NCBI RefSeq assembly: GCF_003010935.1
Contig: NZ_PGGN01000006.1
Coordinates: 1-64,000 of the forward strand
Direction of reading: 5' to 3'
Source: Phyllobacterium endophyticum
GTDB lineage: Bacteria; Pseudomonadota; Alphaproteobacteria; Rhizobiales; Rhizobiaceae
Length of the DNA stretch: 64,000 nt
Shown: one piece after another, positions 10,111 to 19,739 of the stretch
Layout of the letters: each line of letters starts with the position of its first letter
Position numbering within the stretch: position 1 is the first letter of the stretch
Translations under genes and position numbers: made by a program
Notes under the pieces: generated by a model
Seen by the model: only the letters and a program-made list of their open reading frames with translations
What the model was told of the DNA's origin: nothing
The model's database searches: none

Positions 10111-12387
10111 TCACAATGGAACGCCTGCTCGCTCTGCGTACTTGGTCAGGACGTGGCGCAGCGATCCTGTTTCGCCGTGGTTGTCGATCGCATCGGCGAG
10201 TTGCGCGCTCAATTCGGCCACGTCAAGCGTGCCGAGCATGGCCTTTATAGGGCCGATGGATGCCGGGGACATCGAGATCGAGCGATATCCAAGTCCGATA
10301 AGCGCCATGGCAGAGAGCGGTTTTCCCGCCATTTCGCCGCAAAGCGTCACATCGGTGTTGTTGCGGTTTCCGGCATCGGCAATCTGACGCAATACGCGCA
10401 GGAACGGTACGGACAGGTTGTCGAACCGGTTGGTAATGATCGAGTTGCCCCGGTCGACTGCCATGACGAATTGGAACAGGTCATTCGAACCGACCGAGAC
10501 GAAGTCAACAACGGACATCAACTCATCCAATTGCCAGAGCAGCGATGGCACCTCGACCATGGCGCCGATCTTGACGCGTGTTGGAAGATTGTACGCGAAG
10601 CGCGACAGATGCTGAACCTCGCGATTGATGAGCTCGCTCGCCTTGCGAACTTCCGCCACCTCCGTGACCATCGGCAGCATCAGGCGAAGCTCGCGCCCGC
10701 CCGCGGCCTTCAACAATGCGCGGACCTGCGTGCGCAGCAAGCCGGGACGGTCAAGCGTAAGGCGGATCGCCCGCCAGCCCATGGCAGGGTTTTCCTCGTT
10801 GGCGTCGCTGCGGAAATAGGGCAGCACCTTGTCTCCGCCTATATCGAGCGTCCGGAATGTCACCGGTTTTTCGCCCGCGGCGTCGAGAACCGAGCGATAG
10901 AGCCGCTCCTGCTGTTCGGCACGCGGGAACGTCGAAGCAACCATGAACTGCAGTTCGGTGCGAAAGAGCCCGATGCCGGCAGCGCCGGCTTCGGCCAGCT
11001 GCGGCAGATCGACGAGCAGCCCCGCGTTCATCAGGAGCGAGATGTGTGTACCATCCTTCGTCAGGGAAGGTTGATCGCGCAATTCCCGGTAAAGCGCCTG
11101 GCGCTTGGCCCGGAACTTGACCTTTTCCGAATAGGCGGCTTCCACGTCCGCTTGCGGACGCAGATGAACGCGCCCGTCGTCGCCATCGACGATAACGGCG
11201 TCATTGTTTTCCGCCATGGAGACGACGCCCTTGACCTGTCCCGCAACGGGAATGCCCATGGCGCGGGCAACGATCACCACATGGCTCGTCGCGGCGCCAT
11301 CTTCAAGCACAAGGCCCCGCAGCCGTTCACGTGGATAATCCAGAAGCTCTGCTGCGCCCATCGAGCGGGCAATGATGATCGCGTCCTTGGCGAGCGAACC
11401 GGCCATGGTCTTGACATCCCGTCCCATAAGCTGGCGCAGCAAACGATTGGCGAGATCGTCGAAGTCGCTCAGCCGCTCGCGCATATAGGGATCGGTCAGG
11501 TGCATCATGCGGGCGCGGGTATCGCTCTGGACTTTCTCCACTGCAGCTTCTGCGGTAAGCCCGTTCCGGATAGCTTCTTCGAGACGCCGCACCCATCCGG
11601 TATCATGGGCGAACATGCGATAGGCTTCGAGCACTTCACGATGCTCGCCCTCGAAGGCGACGTCACGGCGCGACAGCATATCGTCGATCGATATCCGCAG
11701 CGAACCGAGCGAACTCTCGAGCCGGTCGATTTCCGTATCGATGTTCTCGTTGAAGAGATTGGTAACGACGATACGCGGCTCATGCAAAACGACGTGCCCG
11801 AGCCCAACGCCATCATTGAAGGCGCTGCCGCTGAAGCTCATCGGCTTGCCCATGTCTAGTTCGACACCTGGACGCGCGAGCCGGGTCAGGCTGCCTGCGG
11901 CGACCATTTCCGCCAGCACCATCGCCGTCGTCTCGAGCGCTTCAACTTCATCTTCGCGGTACACACGCTTGGTCCGGTTCTGTACCACAAGGACACCGAG
12001 CGTGCGTCCGGCGCGGAGGATTGGCACGCCCAGGAAGGAATTGTATATCTCCTCCCCGGTCTCCGGCAGATAGGCGAATGCGGGGTGGGTCTGCGCATCG
12101 GTCAGATTGAGCGGCCGGGCACTCGCTGCAATGGTACCGACAAGCCCCTGGCCCAATCGCAACTGCGCCAGGTGGACAGCGGACGGATTCAAGCCTTCGG
12201 TTGCGTAGAGTTCCAGAACCCCGTCGGAGCGCAGCACGTAAAACGAACACACTTCCGCGACCATGTTTTGCGCGATGTCGCGAACAATCCGGTCAAGCCT
12301 CTCCTGCGGCTCAAGGGCCTCCGCCATCAATTCGCGGAGACGCTTCAGCATGACACGGGGACCTGTTGTCTGCTCGCGCGTTGGCAC
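10111..12387 (-). CDS. ptsP: Nitrogen PTS enzyme I (PtsP), GAF domain plus EI
   Basis: PEP-protein phosphotransferase of the nitrogen-related PTS (758 aa), which autophosphorylates from PEP and passes phosphate to NPr. The N-terminal GAF domain (about 20-165), which senses glutamine in studied PtsP proteins, precedes the EI domain. The phospho-histidine swivel motif is seen in GAATSHVVIVARAMG. The PEP-binding barrel shows GLFRTELQFM and the signature FVSVGSNDLFQFVMAVDR. Starts with GTG at 12387; an ATG at 12351 is possible. Gene order lysC-ptsP-prfA-prmC is typical for rhizobia. Confidence 0.96.
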   Translation of the reverse strand: MPTREQTTGPRVMLKRLRELMAEALEPQERLDRIVRDIAQNMVAEVCSFYVLRSDGVLELYATEGLNPSAVHLAQLRLGQGLVGTIAASARPLNLTDAQTHPAFAYLPETGEEIYNSFLGVPILRAGRTLGVLVVQNRTKRVYREDEVEALETTAMVLAEMVAAGSLTRLARPGVELDMGKPMSFSGSAFNDGVGLGHVVLHEPRIVVTNLFNENIDTEIDRLESSLGSLRISIDDMLSRRDVAFEGEHREVLEAYRMFAHDTGWVRRLEEAIRNGLTAEAAVEKVQSDTRARMMHLTDPYMRERLSDFDDLANRLLRQLMGRDVKTMAGSLAKDAIIIARSMGAAELLDYPRERLRGLVLEDGAATSHVVIVARAMGIPVAGQVKGVVSMAENNDAVIVDGDDGRVHLRPQADVEAAYSEKVKFRAKRQALYRELRDQPSLTKDGTHISLLMNAGLLVDLPQLAEAGAAGIGLFRTELQFMVASTFPRAEQQERLYRSVLDAAGEKPVTFRTLDIGGDKVLPYFRSDANEENPAMGWRAIRLTLDRPGLLRTQVRALLKAAGGRELRLMLPMVTEVAEVRKASELINREVQHLSRFAYNLPTRVKIGAMVEVPSLLWQLDELMSVVDFVSVGSNDLFQFVMAVDRGNSIITNRFDNLSVPFLRVLRQIADAGNRNNTDVTLCGEMAGKPLSAMALIGLGYRSISMSPASIGPIKAMLGTLDVAELSAQLADAIDNHGETGSLRHVLTKYAERAGVPL

Positions 12388-12501
12388 TTGGAGCCCTTCT
12401 CCATAACGATACCGGCAAGACCGGATGGCCTAGCCGCGTTCGATTCATCATGTCAGCCAGCGATGCAGCCGACAAACATTTTCTTGATTCTAGGTCACGA
12501 C

Positions 12502-13755
12502 CTAATGCTTATCCAGACCATACACGGAATGCAAAGTACGTACGGCAAGTTCCGCATAGGGACCATCGATAAGGATGGAAATTTTTATCTCGGAAGTGGT
12601 GATGGCCCGGATATTGATCCCTTTGTCCGCCAGCGCACGAAACGCCGTCGCGGCAACGCCGGCATGGCTGCGCATGCCGATGCCGATGACGGAGACTTTG
12701 ACCATGCCGGCTTCAGACTGGATGATATCGCAGCCGATCTCCGCCTTCACGTTTTCGAGCACCACGAGAGCTTTGTCGAGATCGCCCGAGGGTACGGTAA
12801 AGGTCATGTCCGTCTTGGTACCGTCTTCCGAAACGTTCTGGACGATCATGTCGACGTTGATATGCGATTCCGCCAGCGGGCCGAAAATCGCAGCTGATAT
12901 GCCGGGGCGGTCGGCGACGCGGCGCAGCGAGATCTGGGCTTCGTCCTTGGCGTAGGCAATTCCTGTGACAACCTGCTGTTCCACGATTTCTTCCTCGTCG
13001 CAAATGAGTGTTCCGGGCGGATTGATGAGATCACCCATGCCCGGCGCATCGGGATCTTCGAAACTGGACCTTACAAAGGTGCGCACCTTATGCACCATGG
13101 CGAGCTCGACGGAGCGAACCTGCAACACTTTGGCGCCGAGTGAAGCCATTTCCAGCATTTCTTCGAACGATATCCGCGAGAGCCGGCGAGCCTTTGGTTC
13201 GACGCGGGGGTCGGTCGTATAAACGCCGTCCACGTCGGTATAGATATCACATCGATCGGCTTTGACCGAAGCAGCGATGGCAACCGCGCTCGTGTCTGAA
13301 CCGCCGCGTCCGAGCGTGGAAATGCGATTGTCAGGTCCGATACCCTGAAAACCGGAGATCACAGCCACCTGACCTTCCGCGAACCGCTCGATCAGGAACG
13401 AACCGTCAATGTCGAGAATCCGGGCCGCTCCATGCGCGTTGTCAGTCTTTATGGGAATCTGCCAGCCTTGCCAGGAACGGGCATGCACCCCCATCGCTTG
13501 CAGCGCGATTGCAAGCAGGCCCGCCGTCACCTGCTCGCCCGATGCGACGATGGCATCATATTCGCGCGCGTCGTGCATTGGCGACGTCTGCCGGGTCCAG
13601 GCAACAAGTTCATTGGTCTTCCCGGCCATGGCGGAAACGACGACCGCGACCTCATGTCCGGCATCGACCTCACGTTTGACATGCCTTGCCACATTGCGGA
13701 TGCGGTCGATATCGGCCACCGAAGTGCCGCCGAATTTCATCACGATGCGTGCCAT
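12502..13755 (-). CDS. lysC: Aspartate kinase
   Basis: Catalyses the first step of Lys, Thr, Met and diaminopimelate synthesis, phosphorylating L-aspartate (417 aa). The kinase domain opens with MARIVMKFGGTSVAD, and two ACT domains in the C-terminal third (for example VTGIAYAKDEAQISLR and VSVIGIGMRSHAGVAA) mediate feedback control. The open frame extends to 13968, but family length and the KFGGTS start fix ATG 13755. No strong Shine-Dalgarno is visible. It is divergent from ubiG and runs into ptsP after a 114-bp gap. Confidence 0.97.
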   Translation of the reverse strand: MARIVMKFGGTSVADIDRIRNVARHVKREVDAGHEVAVVVSAMAGKTNELVAWTRQTSPMHDAREYDAIVASGEQVTAGLLAIALQAMGVHARSWQGWQIPIKTDNAHGAARILDIDGSFLIERFAEGQVAVISGFQGIGPDNRISTLGRGGSDTSAVAIAASVKADRCDIYTDVDGVYTTDPRVEPKARRLSRISFEEMLEMASLGAKVLQVRSVELAMVHKVRTFVRSSFEDPDAPGMGDLINPPGTLICDEEEIVEQQVVTGIAYAKDEAQISLRRVADRPGISAAIFGPLAESHINVDMIVQNVSEDGTKTDMTFTVPSGDLDKALVVLENVKAEIGCDIIQSEAGMVKVSVIGIGMRSHAGVAATAFRALADKGINIRAITTSEIKISILIDGPYAELAVRTLHSVYGLDKH

Positions 13756-13943
13756 GGGAAGGTACCGTTCTGGAATGCCTGAAATAAACTGGATGGGTGC
13801 GCCGCATAAATCAGACAGCCACCCGCCAATTGAATGCGGCTCACATATCGAAATTATCACCAGACTGCAAGAACAGGGCGCGATTTGAGACTTGACATTT
13901 TTTGTCTTACGAGGCCACTCGAAGCAGGAACGAGGACAAACCG

Positions 13944-14687
13944 ATGGCGACAGCAGAGCGCACGACAATCGATGCCGCGGAAATCGAGCGTTTTTCGCGC
14001 ATGGCAGCCGAATGGTGGAACCCTCAAGGGAAATTCCGGCCGCTGCACAAGTTCAACCCGACCCGTCTTGCCTATATCAAGGAGAAGGTCTGCGCCCATT
14101 ATGGCATTGATCCGAATGTCCCGGCGCCTTTCGCGGGCCTGCGCATTCTTGACATCGGCTGCGGCGGCGGCCTCCTGTGCGAACCCATGGCGCGCCTGGG
14201 GGCGACCGTCGTTGGCGCCGATGCGGGCGAAACGAACATCGAAGTTGCGAAGATCCATGCCGCGCAGAGCGGGCTTTCGATCGATTATCGCGCAACGACG
14301 GCAGAAGCTCTCGCCGATGCGGGAGAACAGTTCGACGTCGTCCTGAATATGGAAGTCGTCGAACATGTTGCCGATGTCGAGCTCTACATTTCTGCCTGTT
14401 CGCAAATGGTCAAACCCGGTGGCATGACGTTCGTCGCCACTATCAACAGAACCCTGAAGGCGCTCGGCCTTGCCATATTCGGTGCGGAATATGTGCTCCG
14501 CTGGTTGCCGCGCGGGACGCATCAATACGAGAAACTGGTGCGACCGGAAGAGCTCGAGGCCGCACTGTCACGCTCCGGTCTGCACGTCGTCGAAATTACC
14601 GGCGTCAGTTACAATCCGTTGGCGGACAGCTGGAACAGATCGAACGACACGAGTGTCAACTACATGGTTCTGGCAACGAGGCCCTAG
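13944..14687 (+). CDS. ubiG: Ubiquinone biosynthesis O-methyltransferase UbiG
   Basis: SAM-dependent methyltransferase (247 aa) that does both O-methylations of ubiquinone synthesis, at the inner membrane surface. The sequence shows the family start [19 protein letters not shown], the SAM motif [18 protein letters not shown], and NMEVVEHV. The frame can begin at a TTG at 13902, but ATG 13944 has GAGG eight bases upstream and matches the usual length. It is divergent from lysC, and its stop is 2 bp from the convergent EamA permease. A TTGACA hexamer at 13892 may be its -35, but no clear -10 follows. Confidence 0.95.
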   Translation: MATAERTTIDAAEIERFSRMAAEWWNPQGKFRPLHKFNPTRLAYIKEKVCAHYGIDPNVPAPFAGLRILDIGCGGGLLCEPMARLGATVVGADAGETNIEVAKIHAAQSGLSIDYRATTAEALADAGEQFDVVLNMEVVEHVADVELYISACSQMVKPGGMTFVATINRTLKALGLAIFGAEYVLRWLPRGTHQYEKLVRPEELEAALSRSGLHVVEITGVSYNPLADSWNRSNDTSVNYMVLATRP

Positions 14688-14689
14688 GA

Positions 14690-15604
14690 TCAGGACGTTG
14701 AAGTCTCTCCTGCCATCTGTTGCTGCGCCTTCGTCGTCATCAGGACGCCGACAGTGATGATCGCCGCGCCGATCCAGGTCGCGAGTTGGTATACCTCGCC
14801 GAGAAAAAGCGTGCCCGCCAGCAGCGCGACTGCCGCCCCGACATAGCCGATCTGGCTGAGATACACCGGCCCGCCGACTGCCTGCAACCGGAAGTACAGC
14901 GCAAACATGCAGGCGGACGTCAGGACCTGCACGATCACAAGCCAGGGAACGCTGCCGAGCGGAGTAACAGGGAATGTTCCCGTCATCAGGAAAATGATCG
15001 GAACCAGCAGCACCGCCGTGGTCAGGTGGCTCCCCGCCGCAAGTTCGGTCGGGTCGGCATCTTTCGGCCAATCGATCGTGCGATAAACGTTTCCGAGCGC
15101 AAGCAGCACCGGGATGAGCAGGCCGATTGCGACCCAGAGGGGTTCCGCCGGCTGGCCGACCTGACCGCGGGTAAACCCCACGAGGACCGCCCCGGCGAAG
15201 CCAACGAATATGCCGGCAAGTCCAAGGAAATTGGGACTGCGCATCCTCAAGAGGATTGACAGAAGCAGCGTGAACACTGGCGACAATGTATACATGATCC
15301 CCGTAAACCCGGAGCCGAGATGCGGGATTGCCGAAAGGGTCATGAGGTTGGGAATGGCATAGGAGATCAGAGCGGCAATGACATAGTAGCGCGCCCTGTG
15401 CGCATCGATACGCGGACGCTTTCCCATGAGAAGGAAGGCTGCCAGAAGCACCGTCCCGGCGCCGACCGAGATAACGAACGCCCAAAGTGATGGCGCAATG
15501 CCCGCGGCAAAAGCCAACTTGCCGAATGGCAGCGTCAGTCCGAGAAAAGCGCCGGTGAGGAGCAGCAGCGCGGGGGCGGAGTTCAGAAAGGACATGGAAA
15601 TCAT
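14690..15604 (-). CDS. DMT-superfamily (EamA) permease
   Basis: 304-aa integral membrane protein with about ten hydrophobic helices arranged as two EamA repeats, as in drug/metabolite transporters. Substrate unknown. The repeat boundaries fall near residue 150, where the second half begins (FVGFAGAVLVGFTRG, then WVAIGLLIPVLLALGNVYR). It stands alone between convergent ubiG and the DUF1178 gene. ATG 15604 and ATG 15595 are both possible starts. This is one of three EamA proteins in the window (the others at 31.1-32.1 and 44.1-45.0 kb). Confidence 0.88.
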   Translation of the reverse strand: MISMSFLNSAPALLLLTGAFLGLTLPFGKLAFAAGIAPSLWAFVISVGAGTVLLAAFLLMGKRPRIDAHRARYYVIAALISYAIPNLMTLSAIPHLGSGFTGIMYTLSPVFTLLLSILLRMRSPNFLGLAGIFVGFAGAVLVGFTRGQVGQPAEPLWVAIGLLIPVLLALGNVYRTIDWPKDADPTELAAGSHLTTAVLLVPIIFLMTGTFPVTPLGSVPWLVIVQVLTSACMFALYFRLQAVGGPVYLSQIGYVGAAVALLAGTLFLGEVYQLATWIGAAIITVGVLMTTKAQQQMAGETSTS

Positions 15605-15659
15605 CCGGCGAGTCAGAATTGACTACGGCACCATAGAGATCGTCCCCGGCCTATCAAGT

Positions 15660-16073
15660 TCAATTGTGATCGTCGGGAAAGACCGGAAGCGGCATGACAT
15701 CCACACCGTCATCCACGAGTGATTCCACTTCGTCGGGCGTTGCCTCTCCGTAAATACCGCGTTGTTCAGCCTCGCCGAAGTGAATTTTCCGGGCCTCTTC
15801 GGCAAAATCACTGCCAACATAATCGGAATTTTCGCGAACCTTCTTCGCCATTTCACGCAACTCACTTGCCATCTTGCTCATCGCGATGGCGATTTTTTCT
15901 TGTCGGCGGCTGGTCGCAACCGACGGTGCCATCAAGGCTTTTTCGACCTTGTACGAATTGCACAGCGGGCAAGAAACGAAGTGCTTCTCGACCTGGGTAT
16001 CGAAGTCGTCATTGTTGCGAAACCAGCCTTCGAACTCGTGGTCTTGCTCGCACCGAAGAGAGAAGCGAATCAT
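15660..16073 (-). CDS. DUF1178 family protein
   Basis: 137-aa cytosolic protein of unknown function. The family start MIRFSLRCEQDHEFEGWFRN is seen, with C8 and the pair C35-P-L-C38 (FVSCPLCNSYKVEKALMAP) forming a likely zinc ribbon. The C-terminal EFDGEATPDEV-like segment (IYGEATPDEVESLVDDGVDV) matches the family. The start codon overlaps the stop of the nitrilase-family gene by 4 bp, so the two are translationally coupled; this pairing is common in alphaproteobacteria. Confidence 0.92.
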   Translation of the reverse strand: MIRFSLRCEQDHEFEGWFRNNDDFDTQVEKHFVSCPLCNSYKVEKALMAPSVATSRRQEKIAIAMSKMASELREMAKKVRENSDYVGSDFAEEARKIHFGEAEQRGIYGEATPDEVESLVDDGVDVMPLPVFPDDHN

Positions 16074-16936
16074 GATGCGGCGTTGAACCTCGTCGCCTGG
16101 CCATCGTTTTCAACGACAACGCCGAATGGCCTGGCATTCTTCAGATTGGGCACTTTCGCGCGCGCCGCAGCGCTCAATGCCGGATCGACCTGCGCGACAA
16201 TAACTCCAGGTTCCGCGTGATCGGCCTCGGCCAGGATTTCGCCCCAAGGCGCGACGATCATCGAGTGGCCATAGGTTTCCCGTCCATCCTCATGCACGCC
16301 GCCTTGGGCCGCCGAGATCATGAAGGCACCATTCTCGATAGCCCGCGCCCGCTGTAGCACGTGCCAGTGCGCTTCGCCGGTCTGTCGGGTAAAGGCGGCG
16401 GGCGCCGAAATCACGGATGCGCCGGCCAGGGCTTGCGCACGAAAAAGTTGCGGAAACCGCACGTCGTAGCAGATTGCAAATCCGAGCCTGGCAAAAGGCA
16501 GGTCGATGACGACCGTATCGCCGCCCGGGGCGTAGACGGCGGACTCGCGCCAGCTTTCACCATTGTCGAGATCGACGTCGAACATATGAATCTTGTCGTA
16601 TCTGGTCAGGACATTCCCATCCGGGCCAAACAGAAAAGCCCGATTGGCTATCTTGCCATCGTCGCGGGCAATTGCAGTCGATCCAATATGAAGATGGATA
16701 CCATGTTTGGCGGCAAGCTCCGAAGCGGTGCGGACGATGATATCCTCGCTCTCGCCTTTCAGGACACTTGCCAGCGATTTGCGGTCACGCTGCAACGCCC
16801 CGGTCATTTCCGGGGTCTGTATATACACGGCACCCCGGCTCGCGGCATCCGCAATATAAGTCGCGAGATCGGCGGCATTGCGCTCAGGGTCTATGCCCGA
16901 GCGCATCTGGATGGCGGCAGCGCGAAATGAACTCAT
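16070..16936 (-). CDS. Carbon-nitrogen hydrolase (nitrilase superfamily, Nit-like)
   Basis: 288-aa amidase-fold enzyme. The catalytic triad is visible: E43 in QTPEMTG, K115 in RYDKIHMFD, C156 in GFAICYDVRFPQL. The protein resembles the Nit1/NitFhit branch, whose studied members are deaminated-glutathione amidases, which repair a by-product of transaminases. That role is likely but not proven. It sits between grxC and the DUF1178 gene on the same strand, 22 bp after grxC, so the operon joins glutathione-linked functions. Confidence 0.93.
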   Translation of the reverse strand: MSSFRAAAIQMRSGIDPERNAADLATYIADAASRGAVYIQTPEMTGALQRDRKSLASVLKGESEDIIVRTASELAAKHGIHLHIGSTAIARDDGKIANRAFLFGPDGNVLTRYDKIHMFDVDLDNGESWRESAVYAPGGDTVVIDLPFARLGFAICYDVRFPQLFRAQALAGASVISAPAAFTRQTGEAHWHVLQRARAIENGAFMISAAQGGVHEDGRETYGHSMIVAPWGEILAEADHAEPGVIVAQVDPALSAAARAKVPNLKNARPFGVVVENDGQATRFNAAS

Positions 16937-16958
16937 ATCATCGTCCTCAAGTCGTCAT

Positions 16959-17228
16959 TCAAGCAAGTTCGCCGGTCTTCAACAACCCATCGAGACGGCC
17001 CTGGTTTTCCAGCGCATAGAGGTCATCGCAGCCACCAACATGGGTTCTGCCGATGAACACTTGCGGAAATGTCGTACGGCCATTTGACCGTGCCAGCATT
17101 TCCTGACGGGCTGAAGGTTCGATAGAGGCGTTGTGCTCGGTGAACGCGGCACCTTTTTCCGACAAGAGACTCTTGGCGGCTGTACAAAAGCCACAACCAT
17201 TACGTGTGTAAATTGTCACATCAACCAT
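16959..17228 (-). CDS. grxC: Glutaredoxin 3
   Basis: Small cytosolic thiol-disulfide oxidoreductase (89 aa) using glutathione. The active site is C12-G-F-C15 (NGCGFCTAAK), a variant of the usual CPYC. The TFPQVFIG segment carries the cis-Pro loop, and HVGGCDDLYAL the GSH-binding motif. ATG 17228 has GGAG seven bases upstream. First gene of the grxC-nitrilase-DUF1178 unit. Confidence 0.95.
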   Translation of the reverse strand: MVDVTIYTRNGCGFCTAAKSLLSEKGAAFTEHNASIEPSARQEMLARSNGRTTFPQVFIGRTHVGGCDDLYALENQGRLDGLLKTGELA

Positions 17229-17365
17229 TAGAAAGCTCCGTTTGCCATTCTATATAGGCATCAAAGCTTCAGGCGAAAAGAGCTGTTTTTTTGAGCACAA
17301 GCGGCATCATAGGCGAATTAACCAACTTGATGTGCGGCAATTGCTGTCTTGAGCGGTGAAGCGGA

Positions 17366-17415
17366 GTTTTCCACTGCCACATGAGCACCGGAACGCAGGA
17401 AAACGACATTGCAGC
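17366..17415. repeat. Partial copy of an ~90-bp palindromic intergenic repeat
   Basis: GTTTTCC ... GAGCACCGGAACGCAGGAAAAC followed by GACATTGCAG. The arms GTTTTCC/GGAAAAC can pair. It shares GAGCACCGGAA-GCAG-AAAAC with the copy at 41.66 kb, so I take it for a shortened member of the same family, lying between comF and grxC. Confidence 0.5.
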
Positions 17416-18183
17416 TTAAAGGGACAGTTCCTTCGAGAGCACACGGCCGAATGTCAGGACATCGACATTTGCCGCACCGCCCCTGAGCAGAGCGCGCGAG
17501 GCAGCCTTCACCGTTGCTCCGGTCGTATAGACATCATCGATCAGAAGGACATTGCGGCCGCGCACCTTGATCTCCTGCGCAACCGGCACCTTGAATGCAC
17601 CACGCACATTGATCACACGCTCCTTGAGGCCGAGTCCCACCTGCTGTTTCGTCTGCTTGGTACGCTTGAGCGCATCGGGATCGAATATTTTTCCGCTCGA
17701 CCGCGCCAGATGCCGGGCCAGTTCCGCCGATTGGTTGAACCTGCGGAACCAGAAACGCCACGCATGCAGCGGCACTGGGACGATGATGTCGCAATTGTCG
17801 AGCAACTCCCCGCCGGCCCGTTCCATCCAGCCGGCCATCCATGGACCCAGATCAGTGCGGTCATTATATTTGAGCCGATGCACCATGTCGCGAATTACAC
17901 CTTCGTGCACGGCAACGGATCGGGCGTGCCGGAATGGCGGCGGCTCGGCTATCGCTTCCGCGGAAAGGATTTCAGCGCCAAGATCATGGCTGAAGGGGAT
18001 GCCGAGCACCGGACAATAGGGTTTCTCGATAAAGCGCACTTTGGACCAGCATTGACCGCACAATGACCCGGGCTGGGCGACGTGCTTCTCACAACCTGCG
18101 CAAACCGGCGGGAACATCAGCCCGAATAGCTGTTGCGCCACGTTTCGCGTAAGAAGCCCTGCGCCTCGTCCGACAGTTTTCAT
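17416..18183 (-). CDS. comF: ComF family phosphoribosyltransferase-like protein
   Basis: 255-aa protein with an N-terminal zinc finger (CAGCEKH ... CGQCW) and a PRTase type I domain whose PRPP loop is VLLIDDVYTTGATVKAA. ComF proteins are needed for late steps of DNA uptake in transformable bacteria, but in rhizobia the role is unknown; the protein may act in nucleotide or DNA metabolism. Full length for the family. Divergent from the methyltransferase at 18.3 kb, with about 110 bp between them. Confidence 0.9.
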   Translation of the reverse strand: MKTVGRGAGLLTRNVAQQLFGLMFPPVCAGCEKHVAQPGSLCGQCWSKVRFIEKPYCPVLGIPFSHDLGAEILSAEAIAEPPPFRHARSVAVHEGVIRDMVHRLKYNDRTDLGPWMAGWMERAGGELLDNCDIIVPVPLHAWRFWFRRFNQSAELARHLARSSGKIFDPDALKRTKQTKQQVGLGLKERVINVRGAFKVPVAQEIKVRGRNVLLIDDVYTTGATVKAASRALLRGGAANVDVLTFGRVLSKELSL

Positions 18184-18296
18184 TGCAATTCGCTCCTCGG
18201 CGACGCATCTAAGGCAATTCGGGCAGATCTGTGTAGAGGCTTGCCTCCGGGATCGCAGTAAAATTGAAGACTATACAGACAACAGAGAAATCCGGA

Positions 18297-19178
18297 ATGG
18301 ATCGCCACCAGGTTTTCGATAGGAATCTATTGCTGACAAGACGGTTGCGTGCCCTGCAACAGCATGGCAGCGCTGCGGATTTTCTCCTCGTCCGGGCCGC
18401 GGAGGATTTGGAAGAGCGGCTCTCCGCAGTCGAGCGAAACTTTGATATCGCCGTTGACCTGGCAAGCCACACGGATCTCGCCGCGCAGGCGTTGAGGCGT
18501 TCGGGCAAAGCCGCGATGATTGTGCGAGTAGAACGGGGAGCGCCCTTCCTCGATGGCGACTTTCCGGCGATTGTCGCGGATGAGGAATTTCTGCCGCTAA
18601 AACCCGGCAGCATCGATCTGATCGTCTCGCTCTTATCGCTCCACCTGACCAATGATACGCCGGGCGCTCTCGTGCAGATCCGTCGCGCGCTGAAACCCGA
18701 TGGCCTGCTCCTCGGTGCAATGGCTGGCGAAAATACCTTGGCGGAGCTGCGGGAGTGCCTGCTGGTCGCCGAAAGCGAGATTTATGGCGGCGCCTCACCC
18801 CGTGTCGCACCCTTTGCCGATGTCCGCGATGTCGGCGGTCTGCTGCAGCGTGCGGGCTTTACCCTGCCTGTCACCGATATAGAAACCTATACCGTGCGCT
18901 ACGACTCGGCCTTCGCCCTGATGCGAGACCTTCGTGCCATGGGGATGCAGAATGTTCTCATCGGACGCTCGCGCCGGCCCTTGACGCGCAGCTTCTTCAT
19001 GCGGGTTGCCGAACTATATGCACAGCGCTTCAGCGATCCAGACGGCCGTATCCGGGCAACTTTCTCATTCGTCTGGATGTCCGGTTGGGCCGCGCACGAA
19101 TCTCAGCAGAAGCCTCTCAAGCCTGGGTCTGCCAAGGCATCGCTGGCTGATTTTCTCAAGGATGCCGAGAAAAAGTAG
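18297..19178 (+). CDS. NDUFAF5-like SAM-dependent methyltransferase
   Basis: 293-aa class I methyltransferase fold. FDRNLLLTRRLRALQQHGSA and DFLLVRAAEDLEERL match the alphaproteobacterial relatives of mitochondrial NDUFAF5, an arginine hydroxylase for complex I assembly, which also belongs to the BioC-like group. The SAM-binding glycine motif is weak here (IAVDLASHTDLAAQAL in place of a GxGxG loop), as in NDUFAF5. Role in complex I assembly is inference from resemblance. The frame opens at a TTG at 18264, but ATG 18297 has GAG upstream and fits better. Confidence 0.8.
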   Translation: MDRHQVFDRNLLLTRRLRALQQHGSAADFLLVRAAEDLEERLSAVERNFDIAVDLASHTDLAAQALRRSGKAAMIVRVERGAPFLDGDFPAIVADEEFLPLKPGSIDLIVSLLSLHLTNDTPGALVQIRRALKPDGLLLGAMAGENTLAELRECLLVAESEIYGGASPRVAPFADVRDVGGLLQRAGFTLPVTDIETYTVRYDSAFALMRDLRAMGMQNVLIGRSRRPLTRSFFMRVAELYAQRFSDPDGRIRATFSFVWMSGWAAHESQQKPLKPGSAKASLADFLKDAEKK

Positions 19179-19190
19179 GTTCTTGAGGCT

Positions 19191-19520
19191 CTAGCAGTCG
19201 CCGGATCTTGTGCCGTCGCTTGCGATGATGCAGACCGCCGAAGGCGAAGGCTGCAAAACACTGCGCCGGATCGTATAGGTCGAGGTGGTCACCGGGTCCG
19301 CCTTCTTGATCGAGCCAGTCTGGATTTCGTCGATCGATCGGCTGGTCGAATAGTCGACCACCGCTTGCGAACCGCGATCCGCGAGGGGCGCAATGACCAG
19401 CGCCAACGCGACGGCGGCGGATCCGAACAACAGGGTAATCCTCAAGATTCCTCCGGCTGCACCTGAAAGAACACTCGGTTGCAACAGATCATCATCGAGA
19501 TAGTCGTTCTTTCGCCCCAT
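19191..19520 (-). CDS. Hypothetical single-pass membrane protein
   Basis: 109 aa from this start. MGRKNDYLDDDLLQPSV is followed by one transmembrane helix (GGILRITLLFGSAAVALALV) and a short exported C-terminal part ending in CIIASDGTRSGDC with two cysteines. No function known. The frame can begin at 19580, but ATG 19520 has AGGTGG just upstream. Convergent with the methyltransferase, 12 bp apart. Confidence 0.65.
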   Translation of the reverse strand: MGRKNDYLDDDLLQPSVLSGAAGGILRITLLFGSAAVALALVIAPLADRGSQAVVDYSTSRSIDEIQTGSIKKADPVTTSTYTIRRSVLQPSPSAVCIIASDGTRSGDC

Positions 19521-19654
19521 GCCCCACCTGAAATACGCGTCAAGATTAACTAAAACTCGCTCAATCAGGTGAAGGATCAATTAAGCATCAGAGTTAACGC
19601 AGCAAGAATACACGCGGCGGTTGTTAAGAGACACGCTGTCACGCGATGACAACG

Positions 19655-19717
19655 GTGATTTTTGCACGCCGAAGCGCAAAAAGCGCCTCTTGCAGGCCGT
19701 CAGAATCTGAATACGAC
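19655..19717 (+). repeat. Dispersed repeat with CAGGCCGTCA core (copy 1)
   Basis: Contains GCGCAAAAAGCGCC, a small palindrome, then TTGCAGGCCGTCAG and TGAATACGA. The same layout recurs at 52289-52350 and, less closely, at 40181-40275. It lies between the single-pass membrane protein and mutT. Confidence 0.6.
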
Positions 19718-19739
19718 CGGCGCTTGAATTTTGAAAAAA

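Noticed and set aside
10153-11859. 568-codon plus-strand frame opposite ptsP
   Set aside because: His/Arg/Gln-rich translation and full overlap with a certain gene; antisense shadow.
13892-13920. Sigma-70 promoter for ubiG
   Set aside because: TTGACA is present, but no acceptable -10 at 16-18 nt spacing.
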